Assembly: GCA_947179155.2 (NCBI GenBank)
Contig: OX359275.1
Span: forward strand, 389,501-453,500
Source of the DNA: Hedera helix
Lineage: Eukaryota; Streptophyta; Magnoliopsida; Apiales; Araliaceae
Reading direction: 5' to 3'
DNA: 64,000 bases
Shown here: positions 36,901 to 49,324 of the stretch, piece after piece
How positions within the stretch are numbered: the stretch's first letter is position 1
Layout of the letters: each line of letters opens with the position of its first letter
Notes under the pieces: model-generated
Seen by the model: only the letters and a program-made list of their open reading frames with translations
What the model was told of the DNA's origin: nothing
The model's database searches: none
Position numbers and translations under genes: made by a program

Positions 36901-38556
36901 AGCTAAAAAGGCTTGACATCCGTTTTTCAATAAACGAATGGCTTTATGGCTAGAAATAACAGTTATAGATTTCAATGGTTTAGTTGCTTGAATTTGCATG
37001 ACAAGTTGATTAGGAATATGAAAACTAATAATCTTATGAAAACAATCAATTTTAGCATGATGGGTAGTCAACCAATCAATTCCTAAAATCACATCAAATT
37101 CATGCATCTCCAAAGAAATAAGGTCAACAGGTAATGTGAGGTTGTTGATTTGAACTAGGCAAGATTTATAGACAGTAGATGTAATGGTCATTTCTCCTAA
37201 TGGGGTTTCAACTGATAAGTCAAAGTCCAAATTTTCAGGAGTTAAGTTTAAACGCTGAGCACATGCAGGTGAGATAAAAGAATGGGTAGAGCCAGTATCT
37301 AACAAAGCGTAGACTTCACGAGAATTTATGAATAGCTTACCGGTTATCACCTCGTTCGAGTTTCGCGCCATTTGGGATGTCACAACAAAAGCTCTCCCTT
37401 GAACTACAGATTTTCCCTTATCCGCGCTAGCTTTTGGTATCATCATTGCAGCTGGACTTGATTTTGTGGCAGGACAAAACCGCGCAAGATGACCCTCTTT
37501 CCCACAACTGTAGCACTTTTTGGACTGCAGTGTACAGTTTGGGCTGATGTGACCTTCCTGACCACACCTATAGCATCTCACTGGTGGTCGATCTTCTCCC
37601 CTTGAAACTGGGGTCGGTGCTGGTGTTGGTACTGGTGCTGGTGCCCTTCCATAATTATTATGGAATCTCTTTCTTTTGAAATTGTTCCCACTAGATTCTC
37701 CTCTTCTGTTATTTGGTATGGAATTACCACCGAAGTGTTGGTTACCTCCTCGATGGTTCTCGTTCCTGTGGTTGTTGTCACTCCTTTCTCTATGTTGATC
37801 ATTAACTCTTGGCTGCAATGTTTCATCTGTTTGCTCCACCCTTTGAGCCCTATCTACAACATCTGAATACAAACTAAATTTATGAAAGCTAAGTTGTTGA
37901 CGAATTTTGAATCTCAAACCTCTTAGGAACATCCGACTCATTCGTGCTTCGTCATCCACAAGATGGGTGGCAAAGCGAGATAACTCGGCAAACTTGGCTT
38001 CATATTGGGAGACTGTCATTTTTCCCTGCTCCAGCTTAATGAATTCCACCTCTTTCATATGGCGGATGCTTTCTGGGAAATACTTCTCGTTAAACAGTTC
38101 TTCGAATTCTGTCCAAGACATTTCGAGTGCTGAAGGTTGGATACGTTTTACCGCTTCCCACCAATGGTCCGCCTCACCTCGTAACATAAAAGTGGCAAAT
38201 GGCACCTTCTGATCATCAGCGCATTGTAAGACATCAAGTATTTTTGTCGTCTGCTTTAGTCATGCCTCCGCTTTGAGTGGGTCAGGCTTCCCGTGGAATT
38301 CAGGTGGTCCTAATTCTTTAAATTGCTTAACAGTGACCATCCTCAAATTGCCAGCGTTTCTACCGTTATTATTGACTGGATTTCCTCTTCCTTGATTCTG
38401 TATGAACTGCATGAAATTCCTAAAGAATCCATCGTTCATCATGTTATCAGGAACATTATTTCCTGAGTTGGCAGGAGGATTGTTTGGGGCCTCTTGATTC
38501 TCGGCTACATTTGCTTCAGGCATTCCATAGTTAACCTCTTGATTTCCAGATGCCAT
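33910..38556 (-). pseudogene. Gypsy gag-pol polyprotein with one in-frame stop
   Basis: One frame runs from ATG at 38556 to TAA at 33910-33912, about 1548 codons, broken only by TGA at 38260-38262 (codon 99), where related gags have Trp. The part downstream of the stop, from ATG 38205, is an open 1431 codons. It holds: gag core; two CCHC knuckles (CYRCGQEGHISPNC, CYSCGKEGHLARFC); protease ALLDTGSTHSF; reverse transcriptase with FIDDILIYS; RNase H with YSDASGKGLG and YTDHKSL; integrase with zinc-binding region, DFVTGLP, SDRDPRF and a QTDGQSERT segment; and a chromodomain-like C-terminus ending MTWELESEM...YPYLF. In the zinc region the usual second His is Pro (codon 35185-35187). The stop codon TAA lies inside the LTR start. 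Labelled pseudogene for the stop, but almost all of it is intact. Confidence 0.92.
33915..33928 (-). other. Polypurine tract of the Gypsy element
   Basis: On the minus strand AAGGAGGGGAGGT directly precedes the 3' LTR (TGTAAGACC). It also encodes the last residues of pol. Confidence 0.85.
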
Positions 38557-38741
38557 ACTAAACTGTGGTCACAAAATAAATGTTAGTTCAAATAAACTGA
38601 CTCATCACTTCATGTTCCTACATTCAAATCGACTCATTAGATAATAAAATCTATTTTAGGTAGGACACACTAGTGACTGATTCTATTCGTCTCTCCCCTC
38701 CTAGTTCTACCCCAGATCTCCATTAAAGACCATATCCCTAA

Positions 38742-38754
38742 GCTCTGATGCCAA
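38742..38754 (-). other. Primer binding site of the Gypsy element
   Basis: Minus strand TTGGCATCAGAGC, one base after the 5' LTR. It resembles the TGGTATCAGAGC site complementary to initiator-methionine tRNA used by many plant LTR elements. Confidence 0.85.
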
Positions 38755-38755
38755 C

Positions 38756-41659
38756 TGTGACGCCCCCAAATCTGGGCCCACACAGCCCAAACTTGAGTCG
38801 TCAAAAGACTACAACAAAATTATTACAACAAAGCACAACGTACAACAATACAGTGTATAATAATACACAACTAAGTCTTCACTATTATTGCCACACTATT
38901 TTACAAAACGTGAAGACTATGATAACTATTCCTCGGACCCTCACTCCATTCCCCGGCTAGACCCTGTTATGTTTTCATCTCCTGTTGAAAAACAATGGAA
39001 CAAAAGAAAGGGTGAGCTCAAATAGCCCAGTAAAGAATATCATGACTAAGATAATGACGAATAAATTATCATTAGTCTTCAACAGCTGAGTTCTTGATAG
39101 AATACAATAGACTACAAGGTTTATATCAAAAACTGCAGTTAAATTCTTAAACAACGTTCAGATCAATAATAGCAGCGGAATGAGTAATCTATTAGAAGAA
39201 TAATGCAGACTATAATGTCTACTCGGTTCTCTTTTTAGGAAAAACATCATCAACTTTTATCATCTGAAATATCATTAGTCAAGATAATACAAATTCACAG
39301 TTCCTGATCATAATCATGCAGATCAACAGTTCATCTTTGCACTACGGGCCAAAGACATTCAATATAACACCAACGGTCATGATTATACCAGATTCAGCCT
39401 TTGGTCATAATCATACCAAACAACAGTTCATCTTTGCACTACGGGCCAAAGAGAACATTCACCACGTGCCATAAAAGACACCGAACAGATGTATCGCCTT
39501 TAACCTATTATATCGCCTTTAACCTATCATCTGTTCAACAAATATATCACATCTGTGCCCCCGGCCACAGATATTCACAACAGCTTGATTTTTGGATGAT
39601 TAGAATGATATAAATGATGAACAGAAGAAATAGGATAACAATAAGTATCGGAAGTTTACTTTGTACAGATTCAAATAATGTCCAAATTGTCAACATGATG
39701 TGGAGTGAAATTCAAGATCCACAGTTCAGAATAACGGTTACAATTCAATAGAAAGGTTCACGTAAATAGGAAGGTTCAGTTGAAATAATGAAGTTCAACT
39801 ATTATGGAACATATAATATTTTCAGGAATTATAGAAGCAATAGTTCCATAATAAATTTCGATTTAGGAGTATGAAAGAAAATAATATCCCTTACCGTAGC
39901 AGGTTTGATTAACAAAAGGTGAAGGAAATTAATACAAGGGTTATTCACCAACAGGCGGCAATCCGCTCCGTAAGGTTATTCCCACAATTTAATAGAATTT
40001 GAGTACAAAGAGTTATTCACCAAACAGGCGGCAATCCGCTCCGTAAGGTTATTCTCAGAGATTAATAATGAATGAATACGAAAGGTTATTCACCAACAGG
40101 CGGCAATCCGCTCCGTAAGGTTATTCCCACAATTTAATAGAATTTGAGTACAAAGAGTTATTCACCAAACAGGCGGCAATCCGCTCCGTAAGGTTATTCT
40201 CAGAGATTAATAATGAATGAATACGAAAGGTTATTCACCAACAGGCGGCAATCCGCTCCGTAAGGTTATTCCCACAATTTAATACATGGAAATAAAAGGC
40301 ACGTCTTATGAGTAAGGAAGAAACAATATTATTATCGAGAATCAAATAATGATAATCCCTTACCATAGTATGTTTGAATAATGGAAGATGAAAAAGATGG
40401 TATCCCTTACCGTAACACGTGACTGGATATTGATTTAAATGAGGTTGATTAACTTGAACAGTACACGTATACTTATAGATCTTCACAAATACTCAAGATG
40501 ACTTAAGCACACTTAGAGAGAACTTTCACAAGAAGTATTTAGAGAGAGAAAGAAAGAACAAGTAAGGAAGTTTATGAAAAATCCTTAAGTTAAGGCTTCT
40601 ATTTATAGCCAAAAATCTTATCATTCATTTAATCTAAACCATTCATTTAAAGATCACCTTTTAATCTACACCATCCATTTCAAATATTATATTATCTTTA
40701 ATCTACACCATTCATTTTATATCACCTAATAATCACCTAACTTTATATTATAAACAAATCAATTTAATTATTCAACAATAATTCACACTTTAATCTACAC
40801 CATTCATTTCATATCACCTAATAATCACCTAACTTTATATTATAAACAAATAACTTTATCAATTCAATTATTATGACTAATTGTTATAAATACAGTATAG
40901 TTAGCTCTTAGATATCAAGTCAATAAATTAATGAAATACAACTGTTTAAATAACATCATAATAGAGATAACAATAATGTAAAATAAAGCATACGTTACTG
41001 TGTAATGACAATTATTGATTCAATAATGTGAATTACTGTGCATATGTTACTGTGACAATTATTAGGTTCAATAATTTTAAAAACAGTGCAACAACAATTA
41101 TTGACTCAATGATATAAAATACAGTGTAATGACAATTATTAAATCAATAATGCAAAATACTGTGTAACAACAATTATTGAATTGATAATATAAAATATTA
41201 TGCAGTGACAATTATCGATGAAATGATGCGTAACAGTTACGGTGTCAATTATCAGACCAATAATATGAGACACTATGCAATACCGTGTGTTACTGTAGAG
41301 TACCGTGTGCTACAGAAAATACCATAAACTACCGTATGCTACTATTCTTTTATCACCGGTATTTTAACAGTTCCGTTGACTATTTTTATTTAAAAAGGTT
41401 ACTTCTGTCGTTTTCTATATCCGACAAATATTCCGTTGTGGGGTCCACCAATAATTTATTATTTCGGCGCCGTCGTACGGCACGAATATTCCCCGACCAA
41501 ACGAATATTCCCCGAAAAAGCGAATATTGTCCGACAAAATAAAATTTGCACATAACATCCTTAACTTTCAATTTTGTTAATTTAACCACTTACTGTTTCA
41601 AAAAAAATATATATGAAGAAAAATTAAATTTTGTATTTCATAAAATTCGGGGTCTTACA
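38756..41659 (-). repeat. 5' LTR of the Gypsy element (right copy)
   Basis: 2904 bp, nearly identical to 31010-33914. Differences seen: one fewer A in the run near 39240, G for T near 39619, and A for C near 41516. Read in its own orientation this copy drives the element. Confidence 0.95.
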
Positions 41660-41834
41660 GATAGTTATCGTAGTCTTCACGTGTTGTAAAATAGTGTGAC
41701 AATAGTCGTGAAAGACTTAGTTGTATATTATTATACACTGTATTGTTGTACGTTGCATTACTTGTAATAATTTTATTGTAGTCTTTTGACAACTCAAGTT
41801 TAGACTGTATGGGCCCAGATTTGGAGGCGTCACA
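41660..41834 (+). mobile_element. Solo LTR of a Gypsy element, right part
   Basis: Starts with the duplicated target GATAG (41660-41664), continues TTATCGTAGTCTTCACG and ends GGAGGCGTCACA at 41834. GTAAC follows at 41835-41839 and repeats the bases just before 28148. Together the parts form one LTR of about 3.03 kb without internal region, so it is a solo LTR. Confidence 0.93.
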
Positions 41835-41839
41835 GTAAC

Positions 41840-42876
41840 AATTATGTAAGATGGTCCCGCTAATAAAATAATTCTTTTAAAAATAGATTACCTACGTACA
41901 TAATAATAAAATTATACTTATACTCGAAATTATAATTATATTTGTACTTTAAAAAATAGTGATAAATTCAATTTAGGTAAGATATCTTTGTGAGAAATTA
42001 TATTCATACTTTTGTTTTCCTGGTAGTGAACAATAATACTAAGTTTGAATTTTTTTTTTAAATAAAAGAAAAAGAACAAAAAACTATCTAAACTTATTTC
42101 TTTTCTAGTGTTACTAAATTTATAAAATAAAAGGAAAAAACACTTAAGTTTTACATTTAATATATTATTTTGTTCTTATATTAATTTTGTTATGTTTATA
42201 ATATAAAAATTATAATAAAGATTATGAGATATTTTCTTATATTATTTAGTTTTTCATTCAAATTAATTTTGATAGATGACTTTAATAATAAAATTAAACT
42301 AAAAAAAAGCGATCAATTTTTTCATTCATTTTTTTCTCTCTCTACATTAAAAGATTCAATAAAATAGAACAAGACAAAAAAATAAAGATAAATACACATA
42401 CACACAAATCAAACACAATATTCTAATACAATAGTACCCTTATTATTAAAAGTGTGATTTTATATTACGATTCATGTCATACAGTACTCTTTAATACTCT
42501 TTAATAGTAAAAATAACCTTATGTTTAGATGCTATATTTAATGTATACGTACTTATATTTTTCCAAAAGCTAAAGTTTTCCGCCTATTATTTAGTCTTGT
42601 TTTCCCTTGATTCTATATTCAAACTTTTTTTATAGGAAAGAAAAATAGTGACATAAAGAAACGACTTTGGTTAGAATGATGATGGTGAAACCAAACTAAA
42701 TCAAGCACTGAAGATACCGACAGCTAACCTTATTATTGATTATCCCCAACTACTACCCACCCACCTCTCTGTGCACCACACACTGTTCTGTAAAAATAGA
42801 CCTTCTGATACAATTTATACAACTTAATTTCTTCTTCCTTCAGGAGGATAGGAGGAGTAGTAGTTTTCTTTGAATA
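41840..42876. promoter_or_regulatory. Upstream region and 5' UTR of the SEC14-like gene
   Basis: AT-rich DNA with no ORF of note. The last 100 bases, with TTTCTTCTTCCTTCAGG and AGGAGGAGTAG words, look like a plant 5' leader just before the ATG at 42877. Confidence 0.45.
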
Positions 42877-45800
42877 ATGGGTTCAGTATCCACAGAAGCA
42901 GCTGCAGGCGTAAGCGATGTAAACGAGGGAATAGGAGGAGGGAATTACGAGGAGATAGAGCGAAGCAAAGTCGGAATCATGAGAGCCCTTCTCCTCCAAG
43001 AACTAGAAGACTCTTCCTCTCTCAAGGTGATCCGCTCTCGATCCATTCATCTTATTCTCACTCTCTCTCCATCTCTACACATTACACAGTACTAGTCTGC
43101 TAATAATTTCATTCAGTTGTTGATTCAAATTTAGGAGTTGTCTGAATGAGTCGAATAAGTCCTTCAAACGGTTTGTTTTACATTTTTTAAATGCTAAAAA
43201 TTTCATCTTATTTTATTATTATAAATAAATTTTGTTGTGCTCAAATTTATTTTATTTTTTTTTAACAAATTAGTAACCAATTTAATAAATATTGTTATAA
43301 TCTTTTGTTTTGATTTTATGGATCAATAAAATGTAATTAATATTTTTAATTTTTTATTCCTAAAATTATATTATTAATAGTATATTCCTTTAAAGATTGT
43401 TCAAAAATTTATATATTTGCTTGAGTCCTAAGTAATTCTATATATTTGTTTTATTATTTACTTAAGTGCATGCATATGTTTGTTAATCTCATTATTATTA
43501 TTATTTGTTTTATTATTTATTTAAATACATATTTATTATTTATTTAAGTACATATATATGTATAAAAAATCATTCTTTTACTAAAAATTTACTATTAATT
43601 TTTTAATATAATAAAAGTAAAAATACTAGTAATTTTTAATTTTTTTGATAGAATGTATTTTAAAGTATGAATATGAAAAGATAAACTAAACAATTCAAAA
43701 TGCTACCTCCACTTCAATATTTAAATAAATAAATATGATTTTTCTTATACATATTTTGGAATTTTATTCTTTTATATTTAAATAAGATTGCATATTAAAA
43801 TTTTCAAGTATATTTGTTTTAGACAATTCAAAAGGTGAAAATAGAAAATATTATTATTTAGTTATTTCAGATGAATCAGATAATAAATAAATTTTTTTAT
43901 TTAGTATTCAATTTTAATCAAATTTTTATCTGTTTCAACTCGTTCAATTATTTAAAAAAATTTATTTAATTTTATGAGACAGTCTCTTATTTCCAGAGAG
44001 GACTAATTCTTTATATAATTACCCCATTTTTCGAATTGTTGGATTAGGACTAAGATTCATGTCATGGCGACAGATTCTCGTCACCCTGAATTAGAACTTA
44101 TTTTGGGTTAAGCCCAGGGGCTTTAAATCTTAATTTCAACTTACACCCAAACATAGAAATTACCTAAGTTCTCCCTGTCACACGATCATTAACGTGGGCA
44201 AATTTCATATCATCAGGTTGGTCCATCACAACCCTCGAAACATAATCTGCTACATTAGCAGTTGGTAGTCAGAATCATGATTACATAGTTAATGAATTTG
44301 TGTGAAGTCCGAATTAGTTTATGTTCCTAATGTACTTCTGAGAAACATCCCCCCCCCCCCCCCCCCCCCCTTTTTCTCTACATGATTCCAGGAAGTGGAT
44401 GATCTGATGATCCGCAGATTTTTGCGTGCTCGTAATCTAGATATTGAAAAGGCCACTAACCTACTTCTCAAGTACCTTAACTGGAGGAAAGAATTTGTTC
44501 CCAATGGCTCTGTATCTCTATCAGACATTTCGAATCAACTTGCCCAAAACATGCTGTTTATGCAAGGACTGGATAAGATTGGGCGACCAATCGTAGTTTG
44601 CTTTGGCGGCAGGCATAAGCACACCAGTCTGGAGGAGTTCAAGCGTATGTATTCATTTCAAGCTATGTGTGGGTGGGTGTGCGTGTGATGTCTTGAACCC
44701 TTTATGCTACTTTTTCTTGTTCTAACTTATTGGATCATTATTATATAATTGTTCTGAGCTCTTCTAATATTTGTCTCTGTGCCTTTTATTCAACCCACAT
44801 TTTTACTGATTGATAACTCCTAATACTTGAAAGAGACGCTTTAGATCTCAGCAACAAATTGTGTTAATCCACCTTCTGCTGTGTGTTGATTCACACAACA
44901 TCACATTTTGTAATGTGTTTGTGTTTAATTTGTAGAAACAGTGTCGAGCTAAATTGGTACTTGTTTTTATTTCAGGATTCGTGACTTACAGTCTTGATAA
45001 AATATGTGCAAGGTAATTATTTCTGTGAGTACATTTGCCTGTTCATCTTGTTTCTGGTGAAAAATTACTCAGAGGAGGGCTTTCGATTTAAAATTTTAAA
45101 TACTCCATAAGGGAATCCATGCATGAAATCTCCTTTCAAAAAGATGCCTCCTAAGCTAAAAAAACAAGCCACTTAATTTTTATTGAATTGTGTATTGGTT
45201 AAATATTTAAAAAAACAAAAGAAAAATAAAGTGGCTGTTTTTATCTAGTTATGATGTTTTTTTGTTATTGAAACTTCCTAAAAAATTTTATTGTAATGAT
45301 ATCAAGAATAAGGCTTTGTATGCAATAATAGCAAATAAAATACGTTCAAGTCTCTTCTCGGTGTCATTTGGTACTTTTAAAATCAAGTCAATTTCTTTGT
45401 AATTTGGAATTTTTTGGCCTCTGACTTCATCTGCAACTTTTAAAATCACTCAGAATGCCAAGTGGACAGGAGAAGTTTGTCTGCATTGGAGACCTTGAAG
45501 GATGGGGATACTCTAGCAGTGACGTTCGCGGATACCTAGCGGCTTTATCAATTTTGCAGGTCAGCATTCTTGTTATATAGCATTTTGATAAAGACACGTC
45601 AAATAATGAAATCACTTAAAGAAAACTTGTGAAACGCCGAGTAATAGCAGAGCAGTATGCGAACAAAACTTATCACATCTAAAGCTTAATATCGTTGTTT
45701 CATTGACAGGATTGTTATCCAGAGAGGCTAGGCAAGTTAATTATAGTGCATGTGCCTTACATATTTATGACTGCGTGGAAGGCTGTTTACCCATTTATTG

Positions 45801-46354
45801 ACAGCAAAACCAAAATGAAGGTAATCTTGAAACTCCTTTACTGAAAGATATGGCATTCATTCTCACCAACATTTATTGGGAACAATGGGATTCTGGGAAC
45901 TTCCTCACCGTTAGCTTACTTGGAGCGTCTATGGAAACCAGTGTCAGGGTCCAAGACCATTTCCTAGTTACTATTAATGAAAACTAGAAAAGAAATGAAT
46001 AGGTTAGTTATGGATTTTTTTAATATTGAGAAGAATAAGAATAACACCTTTCCTTTATACGTGACAAAATTGAAATGAAGTTATCAGGTATGTTTATCTT
46101 AAGGCTGCTGTGACAAGCATGTCAATACTGCATTCTCAGAGAAAAAGCACATTGTGGGCATGCCCAATGTTGAAGTTATTGAGTATATTTTGTCATCACT
46201 AGCTGATTCTGAACTTGTATTTACCACATGTTTGCAGATAATATTTGTTGATAACAAAAAGCTGAGGTCAACTCTGCTCAGTGACATTGACGAGAGTCAA
46301 CTTCCAGATATATATGGAGGCAAACTACAATTAGTTCCCATTCAAGACTGCTGA
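42877..46354 (+). CDS. SEC14-like protein with CRAL-TRIO domain
   Basis: Six exons: 42877-43026, 44392-44644, 44976-45012, 45454-45559, 45710-45820 and 46238-46354, all with GT/AG sites and matching phases, give 257 residues. Short single-domain SEC14 proteins bind and exchange phospholipids such as phosphatidylinositol. The N-terminal CRAL-TRIO-N helices are seen in DDLMIRRFLRARNLDIEKA, then the lipid-binding domain: GLDKIGRPIVVCFGGRH, EKFVCIGDLEGWGYSSSDV and the gate region RLGKLIIVHVPYIFMTAWKA followed by YPFID. It ends IIFVDNKKL...LPDIYGGKLQLVP, typical for the family. The protein lacks GOLD or nodulin domains. The start is the first ATG after a purine-rich leader. Intron 1 has a run of 22 C close to the acceptor. 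The gene looks functional; I cannot assign which family member it is. Confidence 0.9.
44349..44370. repeat. Poly-C tract in SEC14 intron 1
   Basis: 22 consecutive C residues ending about 21 bases before the exon 2 acceptor (44391), followed by TTTTTCTCTAC, so it forms part of the polypyrimidine tract. Confidence 0.95.
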
Positions 46355-48022
46355 TTAACAAAGTCATTGTTGTAAACTTCCTGTTTTGCTTCTAACGCTG
46401 TTGCCCTAGCCTGACGCATAACGCACTCATACATCAAAGCTGGATTAATTCAACCATTTGTCTCCACTAAGGAATGTTCTACCGATTCTTGCTAATAGGG
46501 ACTTTAGTCTCACACATCTCTGAGTTCTTTCATGCACTTGCTTGCTCATTGTTGCTAGAAGCTAATTGATGCTCATGAATTATAAGCTGTTAAGACGCTG
46601 TAGCACCTTTATTCTGTATTCAGAATGAACTGGCCATGACTAATTTTCCCACTTATCAGATAAAATACATTTATTTTTTTTGTGTGCATCTAGAGTGACT
46701 TGAGATCACTGATCCATTACTTGTGCATCAGAGCTGATTTAGCTATGAAAACTACAAAACATTCTCCGGGATGAAAGGAGAATGAAAACTAGCGGGAATG
46801 TAACAAGCCAGAGTCTGAATCTTAGGTCATTATAGCTCACTCTAGACTCGTTCAAAAGATCATTATTATGGATATTATTGGAAGAAGCTTGGTAGCTTAT
46901 ACATATTAAATTATTTCAAGTATTCCGATGAGGTACTGGGTTTTTACAAGAAGGGGCAGCATCTGTAGATAAGAAAGTAGATAACATAAATAACAGAGAG
47001 TTTGAGGAAAATAGAGAATATTTTACTTGAGTTTGAGGAAAAGAGAGTATCCTATTTTCCTTCCCCTCATATCGGACTTGCTCCTTCCAGAGTTGAAAAG
47101 GACTAAAATAACTTGCATTATTATTTGATCTCATATCTTGTATAGAGTATAAATGATATTAATAAGTTCTTATATCTCTTAGATGCTTTGAAAGAGAAAG
47201 TTGCCTTTGTATTCTCTCCTTTCTAATACTAGAATCAACGTGATGCCTATTTTTTTTTTCCTTCGTTAGAAAGAGCAAGCATATGGCTGATGGTTTGTTG
47301 AATTATGTCATCCTTGCCAAAAAGTATATGCCTCCAAGCGGCTTTGTTGAATTAAACCATACTAAGCTGACCAAGTGATTGTCAAGTACTTCAACTCTGA
47401 TTGTCTTGATTTGAACTAATCATTTGTTTTATTTACGAAAAGAGGCTCATTTGTTAAAAGTATTATTAAAAAAAATCTTAATTATTTTAATATTAATATA
47501 AAAGCAACACAATATTTTTAAATTTACCGTAATAGTTTTATAAATTATCTAAAAAAGCACTAATAATTATAAATATCATTATTTTAAAAAACTTGAATTA
47601 ATTATATAAATTATTTTAAATTTGAAACTGTCCCAAATGGACTCTTAAAACGTCAATATAAATTGAAATTAAGGGAGCAGTGGCACATTTACATTAAGTA
47701 GTACATGTTTACTCTGGCAGATCCACATACAAACGCAATGAAAAGCAAATACAAAAAGGCATCTGAACTTGATTATTTGAGGAAGTATATTCAAGGTACA
47801 AATTAAGGCAAAATTGTTATCAATAATCCAGCACCATTATTGAGGAACCCTTGGCCATGGCCTCTCCCAGGCTAGCTACAGTAACAAAATCCAAGCCATA
47901 CAAAAACGTAACAAGGGAAAAGGTGATTGAACTTCTTACAAGTGACTTTAAGTTTCAAGTATTGTATTATATATCCAGCAGCTGCACCACTGGCTCTTGG
48001 AACAAAGCTGCCCCATATAACC
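46355..48022. other. Intergenic, SEC14 3' UTR and degenerate AT-rich repeat
   Basis: 46355-46700 is likely 3' UTR of the SEC14-like gene. 47455-47660 has AT-rich text resembling a decayed Stowaway-like MITE. No further gene seen. Confidence 0.4.
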
Positions 48023-48771
48023 TCACCCAATCAGTAACTTGTTCTCTTCCAAGAAGCTGTAAGTGGGTACCTCCAGATTATAAGGAGCTGGTCCTTTCCG
48101 TATCCGTCCAGAGATGTCATAGTGGGAGCCATGGCACGGGCAAAACCAGCCACCGTAGTCACCGGCATTAGGTAAAGGAATGCATCCCAAATGGGTGCAT
48201 GCTCCAATAACTATTAGCCATTCTGGATTTTTAACCGACAGAATCCTCCTGGGGGTCACGAAGTGAGTTGACATCAATGCTATTAGCCATGTTGATGTCA
48301 TCCTCTGTTCGACACCTGATGAAAACTGGCTTCCCTCACCACTTGACAGTAACAGTGGTTGCAGGTTCAATGCTAGAGAGGTCTACCTCAAGGGATGCGA
48401 GGGCAAGAACATCTTTACTGGCAGACATGCTCAGAACAAACTTGAGTACCAGGAGTCGGATCAAGGAAGCATAGACAAACCTCCCACCGGTCAAAACAAA
48501 GTATGCAAATGCACGCTTGCTGGGGTCCCCATGTAGATGACGCTCATGGTTGTATTCATCATAGACAATTTTTGAGGTGAGATTCTTGAGAGCTGCGACT
48601 GTAGCTGGCATGTCCAAGATTGTACCCAGTTCATGTGCTGAAGCAGCAAGGGAATCAGTAGAAAGCCCTGAAAAATTAACAAATAACTATTTAAAACATG
48701 ACTTGCCAGTGGACATCCTTTGAATAGTATGCCAACCATTACAAGGATTGATATCATAATCGCGTCATTTA

Positions 48772-49035
48772 TACTCCCTTTGTTCCAACATATGATATCA
48801 CATTTGACTTTTTGGAGTCAACTTGACAGTGTCATTCAAAATTAAAATGGTTTTTTTTACTCAAGTTTAGTCAATAGAATTATGAATATCGTAAATTATC
48901 TATAAAGTACTACTAATTACAAGATTTGTTGTTATCAAAATCTAAATAAATCGCACCAATTTTGAAATTGAAAATGTCTTAATTTAACTTCAAAAAGTCA
49001 AACATGATCCTATATATTTCGAAAGAGATGGAGTA
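48772..49035. mobile_element. Stowaway-like MITE
   Basis: Begins TACTCCCTTTGTTCCAACA and ends CGAAAGAGATGGAGTA; the ends are inverted copies of each other. 264 bp, inside the Rieske pseudogene intron. Flanking TA is consistent with Stowaway insertion. Confidence 0.75.
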
Positions 49036-49290
49036 TTTGATATATCAAGGCTGGTATCCTATACTGTACCTATTTTTTAATTAAGCACCTAATGTTGTAG
49101 CTTTTGCAGCCAAGGAACCATTTACTTGAAATTTCAATCACATACGCTAGGTAGCTCTGTAGCTGTGGACAAAATACACACATGATTTCACATGTTCTTT
49201 TAATGGTGCTTAGTTGACTTTTAAGCTTATGTGGATAATCTCATCATAACAAATATGGCCATATGGAAAAACCAGTATTCAAATCATGCG

Positions 49291-49291
<1 letters not shown>

Positions 49292-49323
<32 letters not shown>
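49292..49323. repeat. Poly-G tract
   Basis: 32 consecutive G residues in the intron of the Rieske pseudogene, the longest of three G/C homopolymers in the window. Confidence 0.95.

Positions 49324-49324
<1 letters not shown>

Larger units (their letters stand above)
31010..41659 (-). mobile_element. Ty3/Gypsy chromovirus retrotransposon (Tekay/Del-like), complete and young
   Basis: 10.65 kb, minus orientation, bounded by GATAG duplications at 31005-31009 and 41660-41664. LTRs of 2905 bp (31010-33914) and 2904 bp (38756-41659) are nearly identical; I saw three differences by eye. The primer site beside the 5' (right) LTR reads TTGGCATCAGAGC on the minus strand, like initiator-Met tRNA sites. 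A polypurine tract (AAGGAGGGGAGG) touches the 3' (left) LTR. Gag-pol follows the Gypsy order PR-RT-RH-INT with a chromodomain-like end. Very long LTRs and this tail fit the Tekay/Del lineage. One gag stop codon and an integrase change may disable it. Confidence 0.95.

Noticed and set aside
34369..37866. Plus-strand ORFs of 60-100 codons across the Gypsy pol region
   Set aside because: They are antisense shadows of the minus-strand polyprotein.
42870..43103. 77-codon ORF starting a few bases before the SEC14 ATG
   Set aside because: The frame starting at 42877 splices in phase into the CRAL-TRIO exons; this one does not.
47851..48171. 106-codon plus-strand ORF
   Set aside because: It is antisense to the Rieske pseudogene's iron-sulfur coding segment.
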